Source: Acidobacteriota bacterium
Lineage (GTDB): Bacteria > Acidobacteriota > Terriglobia > Acidiferrales > UBA7541
DNA length: 64,000 bases
Direction: 5' to 3'
NCBI GenBank assembly: GCA_013289585.1
Contig: JABCZR010000008.1
Location: 1-64,000, forward strand
Below the pieces are notes generated by a model. The model made no database searches and was not told the DNA's origin. It was given only the letters and a program-made list of their open reading frames with translations. A program made the position numbers and the translations under genes. This document shows positions 1 through 8,566 of this stretch, one piece after another. Position 1 is the first letter of the stretch. Every line of letters begins with the position of its first letter.

Positions 1-1
1 C

Positions 2-2950
2 ACGGTTTCCGGTGCGATTACGGTGACGGCGACCGCATCGGATAACGTTGCGGTGGCCAGCGTGCAGTTCCAGGTGGATGGTACGAATCTGGGTGCGGCT
101 GTCACGACTGCTCCCTATTCGAAGTCCTTGAGCACGACGACCCTGGCAAATGGGACGCATACGCTAACGGCGATAGCGACGGACACATCGAACAACAAAG
201 CGACCAGCGCTGCCGTTTCGATCACCGTGAACAATACGAGTTCGACTCTGCCGACGGTTTCGATCACCTCTCCGGTTTCTGGGGCGACTGTGAGCGGGAC
301 GACCACGGTGACAGCCAACGCGTCTTCGAGCATTGGCATCGCCAGTGTGCAGTTCAAGGTGGATGGCGCGAATCTGGGTGCAGCCGCGACGACCGCTCCA
401 TACCAGGTTTCATGGGATACGACGCAAGCGAGCAATGGAACACACGTCCTGACCGCACAGGCGAAAGACTTGTCTGCCAACACGGCAACCTCGAGCAGCG
501 TTAGCGTCGACGTATCCAATTCCACGACTACGCCGCCCCCGTCAGCGGCAGACACGCTAACCATAAACGATGCTTCTGGCTTAGGTCAGACCAATCGCGC
601 GGTTTCGGTATCAAGACCATTCGTGGAAGGTGAAATCCCCAATTACGCGCAAGCTTCGATCAACGGCGCGGCGGTGCTCACACAGTGCGACGTGAAAAAT
701 CGGTGGCCGGACGGTTCGCTGAAGTTCGCCATAGTAAGCTTTATCGTTCCCAGCATTTCGGCCAATGGTTCAGTCACGGTCACCTTCGCAAATCAGACGT
801 CGGGCAACAACACGGGCTATCTGGCAAAATCCGATATGCTCGCTTCCTCGTTCAACTTTGACGGCCAAGTTCAACTCACCGGAGCGGCGAGCCATAACAT
901 CAGCGCCCGTGGAATCCTGAATTCGGCGGCGTCGTGCACCGATCCTGGATCCGATCCGGATTCCTCCAGCTCTATGTGCCGCTACTGGCTTAAGGGGCCG
1001 ATTGTCACCGCTATAATTTTGGAGGATCGCTCTTCGGCACGCACCTTTGACGTGAACACTGACGGCGGAACTGGGAACCCTTTGCACCCCATCTTCGAGG
1101 CATGGTTTTATCCGCAAGGAAATCTTGTGCAACTTGGTTACACGCTCGAAGACTCTTGGGCCTCGTCTACCCCAGCAAACTCAGCGAGAGATCAATCCTA
1201 CAGCCTCGTGCTGACTGGCGGGCAGACATCTCCAGTTTCAGAGTTTACGAACGGATCTTTCACGCAGATCACGCGCTCGCGTTGGCATAGAACGTTTTGT
1301 GTTAATGGTGCCGGGGCGGGAACAGCGAATCGGTGTGGCCCAAGTCTTCATATCGACAACAACTGGGCGTATTGGGCAGAAACAAAATTCCTCCCACACT
1401 GGGATCCCAACCTTGTGATCGCTCCGAGCAGGATTGCGTCGCAAGCCCGTTCCTACACGAACGCAAATTGTGGCGGTAGCGCGTGCTCAAATGCCATACA
1501 AGGGAACAGTAACGGCGTCGGTCAATTCCAGGGAGCATTAGATTCTGCTGGGTCGACTGACTGGCACGGCCCCCTAACGACCTGGGACATCATGTACCTG
1601 ATAACTCAGTGTGATGCTGGCAATTCCACGTCGGCAAAGTGTGGGAACGGCTCAAATGGCGACCTCCTGACAGACATGCTGGGTTCTGCTGATCTCGGCG
1701 GCCGGATTCCTTACTTCTACAGGGAAGCCGACACTAGCGCAGGCGTGGGACAATTCTTCGACGCTCCAAACAACGCGGTCGGAACCCTCGGCCGCGTAAT
1801 CTCGATAAACGCCCGAACGCAGATCAGCTTGGACGACGTTACGAACACGATCGGACAGTGTGGAACGCAGCCCGCCGACCTGATCAACTTCGGGGGCTCG
1901 GGACAGGATCTCGGCGCCTTCAACGGTCAGCAGGACATGTCCCATGCTCCGAATCTGGCCTATGCGAGCTATTTGAACACCGGGCAGTATGCGTACTACG
2001 AAGAACAGCTGATGGAGTCAGCCTACGCGATTGCCGATACGCCGGGAACAAGGGCTTGCGCCTCGAATCCAACGCAAGCATCACTGCGCCAAGGAGCGAA
2101 GGGCTACTGGCTCATCGATGGCGAGCGCGACACGGCATGGATTGCGCGCGAGAATGCGATCGGAGCATTCATCGCCGTGGATGGATCCCCAGAGAAGACA
2201 TACTTCACTGACAAACTCAACACGAACTTGGCGGTCTGGGAGGGGGCACACGGCATCCCGTGTGACATCACCGGGACTGGACTGCAAGAGCCCTACTGTG
2301 GCGGCTCGGGCCAATCAACCGCATGGAGCTATGGAAACACTGTCCGGAGGCTTGACCCACTAGGAAGCCCCGGTACGACCTTAGGCTCATGGACACAGGG
2401 GTTAACAGCTTATGTTCAGAATGGACCGCTCAATCAAAGCGGAGCGAACTCCCCAGCATCTGCTAATTCAAACTTCCAGAACGCTTACAGCGTGTACGTA
2501 CTCGGTTTCATTAACGACCTCGGATTCTGTCCAAACACGAACGGTCAGTGCCAGATGCTGCAGTTCGCTGAGAATCGTCTCATCAACGTGGCGATGAACC
2601 CGAACGCCAACCCCTTCAGTTTGTCGAATTACGTCTATCCGACGCTGAACAATACTGGCGGCCAAATCACCACCTGGACACAAAACCAAACCTTCTACGC
2701 TTCGCAGTCGACCTCTTGGCCCGATGATTGCACTGACGAAGGGTACACGGCTGAAAACCTGGCAGGTCTCTCTTTTGCTTATGGAATGACCAGTACCGGT
2801 GCATTCCCTGGTTTCAGCGGCGCATCGGCCTACAACAACGTCAGGTCGGGCTTGATGGCTGCTTGCGCTTCAGGCGGTAATACCTTTGCCAATGCAAGCC
2901 CGAAGTGGGATATCACACCAAGGCAAACGAACCCACCGCCGGCTCCCTAA
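2..2950 (+). CDS. Secreted Ig-like repeat protein, 5' end cut by the window
   Basis: The frame is open back to the first base, so the true start and any signal peptide lie upstream. The visible N-terminal part holds two copies of a roughly 80-90 residue Ig-like repeat with the shared pattern TVTA-A, ASVQF-VDG, NLGAA-TTAPY and NGTH-LTA. A Pro/Thr linker (TTTPPPS) follows, then a region of about 790 residues. That region begins with a segment containing RWPDGSLKFAIVSF, which recalls the N-terminal RIFT-barrel of PcRGLX/YetA-like polysaccharide lyases; this link is an inference from one motif. The large region is rich in Cys, Gly, Ser and Asn, as in secreted proteins. There is no PEP-CTERM tail: it ends in a Pro-rich NPPPAP. 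A cell-surface or secreted role in glycan binding or degradation is plausible, but no catalytic residues were identified. Confidence 0.85.
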   Translation, partial: TVSGAITVTATASDNVAVASVQFQVDGTNLGAAVTTAPYSKSLSTTTLANGTHTLTAIATDTSNNKATSAAVSITVNNTSSTLPTVSITSPVSGATVSGTTTVTANASSSIGIASVQFKVDGANLGAAATTAPYQVSWDTTQASNGTHVLTAQAKDLSANTATSSSVSVDVSNSTTTPPPSAADTLTINDASGLGQTNRAVSVSRPFVEGEIPNYAQASINGAAVLTQCDVKNRWPDGSLKFAIVSFIVPSISANGSVTVTFANQTSGNNTGYLAKSDMLASSFNFDGQVQLTGAASHNISARGILNSAASCTDPGSDPDSSSSMCRYWLKGPIVTAIILEDRSSARTFDVNTDGGTGNPLHPIFEAWFYPQGNLVQLGYTLEDSWASSTPANSARDQSYSLVLTGGQTSPVSEFTNGSFTQITRSRWHRTFCVNGAGAGTANRCGPSLHIDNNWAYWAETKFLPHWDPNLVIAPSRIASQARSYTNANCGGSACSNAIQGNSNGVGQFQGALDSAGSTDWHGPLTTWDIMYLITQCDAGNSTSAKCGNGSNGDLLTDMLGSADLGGRIPYFYREADTSAGVGQFFDAPNNAVGTLGRVISINARTQISLDDVTNTIGQCGTQPADLINFGGSGQDLGAFNGQQDMSHAPNLAYASYLNTGQYAYYEEQLMESAYAIADTPGTRACASNPTQASLRQGAKGYWLIDGERDTAWIARENAIGAFIAVDGSPEKTYFTDKLNTNLAVWEGAHGIPCDITGTGLQEPYCGGSGQSTAWSYGNTVRRLDPLGSPGTTLGSWTQGLTAYVQNGPLNQSGANSPASANSNFQNAYSVYVLGFINDLGFCPNTNGQCQMLQFAENRLINVAMNPNANPFSLSNYVYPTLNNTGGQITTWTQNQTFYASQSTSWPDDCTDEGYTAENLAGLSFAYGMTSTGAFPGFSGASAYNNVRSGLMAACASGGNTFANASPKWDITPRQTNPPPAP

Positions 2951-3167
2951 GGGGGTCAACCCCCAGCGGGGGAATAGTGGATTGGAATGGATTAGCGGCT
3001 TTTGCATTTTGCGAGGCGCAGAGTTGCGTTGTGGTTCCGCACTTGTCCATTCACCGGGTCACCTTCCCGTAGCATGCGGCTAGGGATTCGGATGATGCGA
3101 TGCTCAAAATCAGGAAACAGAAGCTTGCTCCCATTACGAAGCGGAAACTCGCGACAGAGGACGCCGT

Positions 3168-4418
3168 TTAGTTCGCTCGGCGCTTACGACGCAAAAGCCA
3201 GCAATCGTTGTTTGGATCATTGCAGAGCACATAGACATCGAGACTTGGAAAATAATTGAAACGCCCCATAGACCCATGACCGCCGGAGTTCACCCCTTGA
3301 GGGTAGTCGGTGCCCTGGGAACCTCCATAAATTTCTGTTGTGCATTTCCAAGTCTTTGGATCCAGGAGGTATAAAACGTTGCCGGCGTTCGGGTATACCA
3401 CTACCAACTTGTCGATTGGGTCCCAGGCGAGCCCAGGATAGCCCATACCATTATTCATAGCCGAGCAACTGGCATCCAATCCAGGGTTGTTTTGCCCATG
3501 AGATGATCCCATTGCGGTGTTGAAATAAACGATATTCTGACGATCTCCACCGCCTGTTGCGACGTTAATAAAATGCTGGTTTATCGGGTCATGAACCCCT
3601 GTGCCGTGCATGGTATCGCCAACTGGAAGGGCAAATCGCCGTGTCCAGTTATTTGCAATTGGATCATAAGAGTACAGGCCATGGTTTTGGTCATTGGCCC
3701 ACACAAGGTTGTTTACGGTATCATAGGCCATGATGATATCGTAGCCAGACGGAACTTGCGTTGCCGGTGTCCGTTTTGTCCAAACCGGCGTGCAATTCGG
3801 CGCGCAGGAAACACCCACGGAACTAAGAGACAAAGTCCAGGTTCCATCTGTTGAGAATCCACAGTAATTCAACGACCCGCTCTGCGACAGCATCACATCT
3901 TGTTTAGGAAGGAAGGCCAATCCGTCGTAGGTATGTCTGGAATTGGGGCGTCCGTCTGCCAGTGTTTCAACACATTTCGTTGTGTTGTTTGGTGGGCTGG
4001 GGGCGTTGAGTCGAATTAACTCCGGAGGGTTTGTAGACAGTTCTAGAGAATAAATCTCATTTCCCCCGTAGTCAGCATGACCTCCTCCCCAAATGATGAG
4101 CCGGTTTCTGTTAAGGTCGGCAACCGCACTGTTCCAAGCGTTGTATACATTCTGGCAAGAATCCGCATACGAATAGCCGTAACCGTTGAAGTTGTTGGCA
4201 GGACAAGGTGTCGCGTTTTCCGATCCGCCCTTCAACGTTGTGCCCGTCAGCTTTGTCCAACCCGGCGTGGTAGGGAGTTCGGGCGTTCCCCCACCTCCCG
4301 TTTTCTGCGTGACAGTCGATCCCGCATCTTCGGCGATCTTGCCGCGCCCATGAATTATTGCTTGTGTATTCAGTGCTATGCCAGCAAGCAGCAGAATAGA
4401 GCAGGCAGATTTCTTCAT
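3168..4418 (-). CDS. Secreted kelch-like beta-propeller protein
   Basis: I place the start at the ATG at 4418 because it puts a clean signal peptide (MKKSACSILLLAGIAL, then NTQA) at the N-terminus; the frame stays open 12 codons further upstream. The mature protein of about 395 residues shows repeated blade-like segments such as WGGGHADYGGNEIYSL, TYDGLAFLPKQD, GLYSYDPIANNW and GLAWDPIDKLVVVYP, typical of kelch/galactose-oxidase-like propellers. It is rich in Asn, Gly and Cys. No enzyme active site is recognisable, so binding of carbohydrate or protein is the safest guess. It converges on the Ig-repeat gene, with about 217 bases of apparently non-coding DNA between the two stop codons. Confidence 0.8.
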   Translation of the reverse strand: MKKSACSILLLAGIALNTQAIIHGRGKIAEDAGSTVTQKTGGGGTPELPTTPGWTKLTGTTLKGGSENATPCPANNFNGYGYSYADSCQNVYNAWNSAVADLNRNRLIIWGGGHADYGGNEIYSLELSTNPPELIRLNAPSPPNNTTKCVETLADGRPNSRHTYDGLAFLPKQDVMLSQSGSLNYCGFSTDGTWTLSLSSVGVSCAPNCTPVWTKRTPATQVPSGYDIIMAYDTVNNLVWANDQNHGLYSYDPIANNWTRRFALPVGDTMHGTGVHDPINQHFINVATGGGDRQNIVYFNTAMGSSHGQNNPGLDASCSAMNNGMGYPGLAWDPIDKLVVVYPNAGNVLYLLDPKTWKCTTEIYGGSQGTDYPQGVNSGGHGSMGRFNYFPSLDVYVLCNDPNNDCWLLRRKRRAN

Positions 4419-4858
4419 ACTTTGAGGGTATTTCAAACGCGGGCCTTGCGGCAACCAGTAATACCGTTGCTTTCGCGCGCTTAGCCATTTCAGTCACAGG
4501 TCATAAAGCCTTGTTTACATTCTTAGGACAGCTTTACAGTGTCTCGCCGATCAAACCCGTCTATCGGGCGAGCGGCTAGGCTCAGCTGGCCGTGTGTCGT
4601 TCTTCCCTATTGTCACCCGATTGAAGACTGAGACTTGAACGGGTCAGTTACCAATCTCCAGTCCTACCAGACCGTGCCTCTAAAGGTTATGGCGGGAGAA
4701 GGGATGAAGTGATGGATACGGCTGGATATGCGGCCAGTTGGCAGGCCTCAGGAAAAACAGTGCAGTATGAAGGCATTTGTGTTCCATGGCATAAGACTAC
4801 TCGTGTTATGGCGATGGCTTGAAATACTGTAAATAATAGAGTTATTTGGAACTGTTAT
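4419..4858. other. Non-coding stretch upstream of the PEP-CTERM mini-frame
   Basis: About 440 bases with no frame that looks like a protein. It must contain the promoter of the leftward kelch-like gene, but I could not place convincing -35/-10 boxes. The right end leads into the sigma-54-like site at 4859. Confidence 0.5.
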
Positions 4859-4874
4859 TGGCATGTGAAATGCA
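4859..4874 (+). promoter_or_regulatory. Sigma-54-type -24/-12 promoter candidate
   Basis: The sequence TGGCATGTGAAATGCA has the obligatory GG-N10-GC spacing and matches TGGCACG-N4-TTGCA at all but two positions. The predicted transcription start falls near 4885, directly before the PEP-CTERM mini-frame. Matches with two mismatches are expected a few times by chance in 64 kb, so position and orientation carry much of the weight. Confidence 0.5.
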
Positions 4875-4886
4875 CATTACAGGTGC

Positions 4887-5051
4887 ATGATCATGGGAAG
4901 CCCAGTTTCCGAGCCCGGCAGTTTGTTGCTGCTGGGTGTCGCCTCGCTTGCTACATCCTTGGTTCTGCGCCGGGTCTTAAGGGGCCTGGTTCGAGCATTT
5001 AGTCCTACTGCGAAGGTTGACCTTCACACACAGGCAAATCTAGCCAAGTAG
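4887..5051 (+). CDS. Orphan PEP-CTERM-like sorting tail (54 codons, possible remnant)
   Basis: This short frame reads M-I-M-G-S, then PVSEPGSLLLLG, a hydrophobic stretch ending LATSLVL, and a basic cluster RRVLRGLVR, followed by about 20 further residues. That is the order of a PEP-CTERM sorting signal (xEPGS motif, transmembrane helix, Arg-rich end), the substrate tag of exosortases. There is no signal peptide and no protein body before it, so on its own it could not be a normal sorted protein. It is either what remains after an internal deletion of a PEP-CTERM gene or a very small peptide. A sigma-54-like promoter lies 13 bases upstream, which leaves almost no leader. The next annotated gene to the right is the leftward deacetylase of the exopolysaccharide locus. 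Confidence 0.5.
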   Translation: MIMGSPVSEPGSLLLLGVASLATSLVLRRVLRGLVRAFSPTAKVDLHTQANLAK

Positions 5052-5496
5052 ACTGGTTACGTCCTTATCTTCCCCCTACCCGCGTTCATAAGATTGGGTC
5101 GGTGAATTGACCGAACCTGAGTCAGGCAAACCCTTGCGGGGTTTGGTTAGAATTGCGCGGCGACTTCGGCCTCCGAATTTTACCAAGCGTTGGGATCCAG
5201 CTGCTCTTGCTTCCAGCATTTTTGGACTCCGCCCCCGGATCCTTGACCTCGATCAGCGAACGGACCAATTCCCTGGTTTAAGAACTCGCTTTTTTCGGGC
5301 TGTCGAACAACTCACTGCACGCTCCTGCACTGATCCAAACAAAGTCGCGCCAATTCCACAGGTGAAGCGGATGGATTGAACTAAGCCACATCTATCCAAA
5401 ACAGCGCACCTAGAAATGACATGAGGAAGCTCCCCGGGAGCCAACCAAGAGCGAGCGCCAAAATCCTTCCGTCTCACTTCGTTTGCTGTAGTCAGT
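5052..5496. other. Non-coding stretch
   Basis: About 445 bases between the PEP-CTERM mini-frame and the stop of the deacetylase gene. A 90-codon open frame with a TTG start (5107-5379) has no recognisable domain or ribosome site and is treated as chance. I see no clear terminator for the leftward operon here. Confidence 0.4.
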
Positions 5497-6687
5497 CTAT
5501 GTCTCGAATTTATGTAAAGCATCACCTGCAAAGGCTGAGGCTGCAGGGGAAAGTGTCGCTGCAGCGTTGGCTCCTGCAGAGAGATAGAGTTGATTCAATT
5601 TGAACGCAAACATAGAGACAGATCGTTCGTTTACAACTTGTGTGCGACGTAACTCGTACAGGTTTCCTCCCGGCGTATTGGTGCCCTCAACAGTTGTGGC
5701 CGCTGAGCGATAGCCGAGGCGGGCCAGAACGGGAAGGGCGGCTTTCCCACAGTCCCCCGGCTGGCCAAAGGGAAATGCAAAGTGCCGCATGGGGCTTCCA
5801 ATTCGCTGTTCCAAGAGCTGTTTGGATTCTGTAAGTTCGCTTTCTAATTGTGCTGCTGTCAGTTGGCTGACGACAGGATGCGTCATCGTGTGCGATCCGA
5901 AACTGATCCCTGCACGACACATGACTCCGATTTGATCCCAAGTCAGCATGCGCTCGTTCAGTTCCTCGCTTGGCAGAATCACTTGCTTTTCCAGGCTCTG
6001 ACAATGCTCTTTACGCAGCCAATCAGGGAGGGTTCTCAAATACTGCATAATTTCTGCCGCCGCTTGCAGCCTCGTCTCGCGTGAAACAAGCCGGAATCTC
6101 CGGGGACGATCAAGAGTAATCTCCAACTCGTCCTCTGGGAAAACCCTGAGCGTCAGAAAAATCCGGTCATACCAGGGTACCTCGCCTGTTTCGATGCACG
6201 CTGCCGGCAGAAAAATCGTGGCTGGAATCTGGTAGTTCTGCAAAACAGGCAGAGCGTGAGTGAAGAGATCACGATATCCATCGTCAAACGTAACTGCAAT
6301 GGCCTGCCCGTCCTTCCCGGGTTCTTCCATCTCTTCGCAAAGTTCATCGAGAGAGAGCACTCGATACCGACGCCGTAGAAATCGTATCTGTTCCTCAAAA
6401 ATCTCGGCCGGTAGTTCGCTGAACAGGGGAATCCCACCCGTTCCGATCCGGTGATAACACAAAACTGCAAACTTTGCCCGCGCGGATCGGCGGAAGTATT
6501 GCCTCTCCCCAGGATTCCCCGGCACAATTTCATAGTGACGAGAAATGGCCTGAACAACCCTGAGCGCACCCGAGTGATAGAGACCCGCCGCCACGGCTCC
6601 TTGCCACCCTGGCCGGGGCTTGGCATCGCCTTCCCTTGAAGCTCCGCGAGCCACGGAATCTTTCGATCGTCGAGATTCAGCGTACAC
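5497..6687 (-). CDS. Polysaccharide deacetylase, NodB type, exosortase-locus family
   Basis: The protein removes N-acetyl or O-acetyl groups from a glycan. The NodB fold is shown by TFDDGYRD (catalytic/metal Asp pair) near residue 135, SHTMTHP (metal His pair) near residue 265 and FAFPFG further on. The length of 396 residues includes an N-terminal extension of about 70 residues. The GTG start overlaps the end of the upstream amidotransferase gene by 11 bases, so the two are probably translated together. It is the last gene of the leftward exopolysaccharide operon. Deacetylases of this type are standard members of XrtA/EpsH1 loci, where they act on the secreted polymer. No signal peptide is obvious, so its cellular location is not settled by sequence. 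Confidence 0.88.
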   Translation of the reverse strand: MYAESRRSKDSVARGASREGDAKPRPGWQGAVAAGLYHSGALRVVQAISRHYEIVPGNPGERQYFRRSARAKFAVLCYHRIGTGGIPLFSELPAEIFEEQIRFLRRRYRVLSLDELCEEMEEPGKDGQAIAVTFDDGYRDLFTHALPVLQNYQIPATIFLPAACIETGEVPWYDRIFLTLRVFPEDELEITLDRPRRFRLVSRETRLQAAAEIMQYLRTLPDWLRKEHCQSLEKQVILPSEELNERMLTWDQIGVMCRAGISFGSHTMTHPVVSQLTAAQLESELTESKQLLEQRIGSPMRHFAFPFGQPGDCGKAALPVLARLGYRSAATTVEGTNTPGGNLYELRRTQVVNERSVSMFAFKLNQLYLSAGANAAATLSPAASAFAGDALHKFET

Positions 6688-8566
6688 TCGAAACCTCCCG
6701 GAACGACTCGAGGTGCTCGCGATGCCACAGCTCCAGCGCTACGAGATACCAGACAATTTCGCCATAAAAGCCAGCATTGCCTTGTTTGTGCAAGCTGATT
6801 AATTCGTCCAGAAACTCTCGGCGAAAATATCCCCGCTGCTGTGTTCGCGGGTCGCGCAGCACATCCTGCACCAGAGATTTCAGCCTGCTGTCGTTTAGAA
6901 ACCATTCTCCCAGTGGAACTCCGAAACCGTGCTTCGTTTTATAAAGGACCGAGTCGGGAAGAATTCCCTTCATTGCCTGCTTGAAAATGTAGCGTTTTTC
7001 CATTCCCTTAAGCTTTAGTCTTGCAGGAATGCGCCCGGAGAATTCAGCCAGCCGTGTGTCTAGTAAAGGATAACGGACACGGACACCGGCCAATTCTGCG
7101 GTTCCGCTCACCTTGCGCAGGTCGTTGTCGGCGAGCGTCATTTTCACATCCATGTATAACAATCGATTCAGTTCGCTGGAAGCATGCGCCGAACGGAAAT
7201 GCTTCTCAGCGATCGCCAGTAAGGCAGGCTCTGAAATCTGCTCCAGAAATCCCGGTTCGAAAACCTTCTGAGCTTCCACGTTCAGAAAAAGGTTGTAGGA
7301 TAAAATTCGACGAGGATTTGGCATCTGCGCCCGCCGAATATAGCGCCGGGGCAAGCTCAGCCACCCATCGCTGGTGGGCAACAGACTCGCCACCGGTTCG
7401 ATTAATCGTTGCCGCATCCACCCGGGGATGGAATGATAGAGTCCAAACTGTTTATCCGTCTCATACCGGGAGTTTCCACCGAACAATTCATCTCCGCCGT
7501 CGCCTGCGAGCAGGGTGTCGACTCCATTTTCGCGAGCGAGGAGAGCACAGTGATAGGATGCAATCGCGGACGAGTTCGCGAAAGGCTCATCATAATAGCG
7601 GATGAGCTTTGGAATCGCCGCCGCTGCATCTTCGGGGCTCAGGCAGTACTCATGGTGGCTCGTTGCAAAGCGTTCCGCAATCGTGCGCGCGAATCCAATT
7701 TCATTGAAGCCTTCGACCGGGAATGAAATGGAAAACGAATTGGTCGGCTTGAAGCGATCCGATGTGAACGCCACAACACTGCTGCTGTCCGTCCCACCGC
7801 TTAGGTAGGCACCAGTCATTTGGGCGCTGGAGTCAACCAAATGCCGATGCACGGCTGCACGCATTTCTTCCCTTAACTCGCGCGCCCAATACTTTTCGTT
7901 ATGGCTATGGTCCTCGGGATACTCGAGATCCCAGTAGCGTCTCGTGGCCACCTTGCTATCCCGGAAGATCAAGAGGAAGCCAGGGCTGAGCCTTTCAATC
8001 CCTTTGTAGATCGATAGCGGTGCAGGGACAGCACTGAAAAGCAGGAACTGTGTGATAGCCGCCGGATTGACTTCCGCTGACACTTTCTGGGCAGCTCGCA
8101 CCGCTCCAACCCTTGAAGCAAATAGGAGGCGATCCCCGTCCAGGCTCCAATAGAGTGTCTTGAATCCAAAACGATCCACGGCCACTAAAAGCTCCTTCCG
8201 GCGTTCATCCCAAATCGCTACGGAAAAAGCTCCTTGGAGATGTTTTACGAAATCTGGCCCGCGAAGCAGATATAAGCTCGCAAGCGTTTCCGCGAGCGAC
8301 ATTTGAGCGGCATCGATCCCTTCTCGCACAAGGATATTAGAGAGCTCTTCGAGGTTGTAGAGGTCTGCATCGACCGCGATTTGCACCCCAGAAATCCTGC
8401 AAATCTGTTGGTAAGGCCAACGCCGGCTCACACCAAGAGCTATGGAATTACCCGCCAATCCCTCGCAACCAGATTCCCCCGGCAAGGAACACGCCGCCAT
8501 CATCGCGTCCAAACACCCTTGAGTCGCTCCCGCACCCGTTTGGCTAAAACCGCAGATCCCGCTCAT
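6677..8566 (-). CDS. Asparagine-synthase-like amidotransferase with degenerate glutaminase domain
   Basis: The C-terminal half has the synthetase PP-loop (SGGTDSSS, near residue 255) of class-B asparagine synthases. The start is set at the ATG at 8566, which overlaps the TGA of the upstream paralogue (ATGA junction); the open frame runs 19 codons further. With this start the protein begins Met-Ser-Gly-Ile-Cys-Gly, so the Cys2 nucleophile needed for glutamine hydrolysis is Ser. The NGEIYN loop of its neighbour is also reduced to ADLYN, and the TRSDTE segment is not recognisable. I infer that it cannot use glutamine itself. It may take ammonia or work with the adjacent intact paralogue. Such proteins amidate uronic acids or other acidic groups in exopolysaccharide loci. 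Length is 629 residues. Confidence 0.85.
   Translation of the reverse strand: MSGICGFSQTGAGATQGCLDAMMAACSLPGESGCEGLAGNSIALGVSRRWPYQQICRISGVQIAVDADLYNLEELSNILVREGIDAAQMSLAETLASLYLLRGPDFVKHLQGAFSVAIWDERRKELLVAVDRFGFKTLYWSLDGDRLLFASRVGAVRAAQKVSAEVNPAAITQFLLFSAVPAPLSIYKGIERLSPGFLLIFRDSKVATRRYWDLEYPEDHSHNEKYWARELREEMRAAVHRHLVDSSAQMTGAYLSGGTDSSSVVAFTSDRFKPTNSFSISFPVEGFNEIGFARTIAERFATSHHEYCLSPEDAAAAIPKLIRYYDEPFANSSAIASYHCALLARENGVDTLLAGDGGDELFGGNSRYETDKQFGLYHSIPGWMRQRLIEPVASLLPTSDGWLSLPRRYIRRAQMPNPRRILSYNLFLNVEAQKVFEPGFLEQISEPALLAIAEKHFRSAHASSELNRLLYMDVKMTLADNDLRKVSGTAELAGVRVRYPLLDTRLAEFSGRIPARLKLKGMEKRYIFKQAMKGILPDSVLYKTKHGFGVPLGEWFLNDSRLKSLVQDVLRDPRTQQRGYFRREFLDELISLHKQGNAGFYGEIVWYLVALELWHREHLESFREVSSVR

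Noticed and set aside
5107-5379. 90-codon plus-strand frame with TTG start
   Set aside because: Starts TEPESG, which briefly recalls a sorting motif, but no hydrophobic helix follows.
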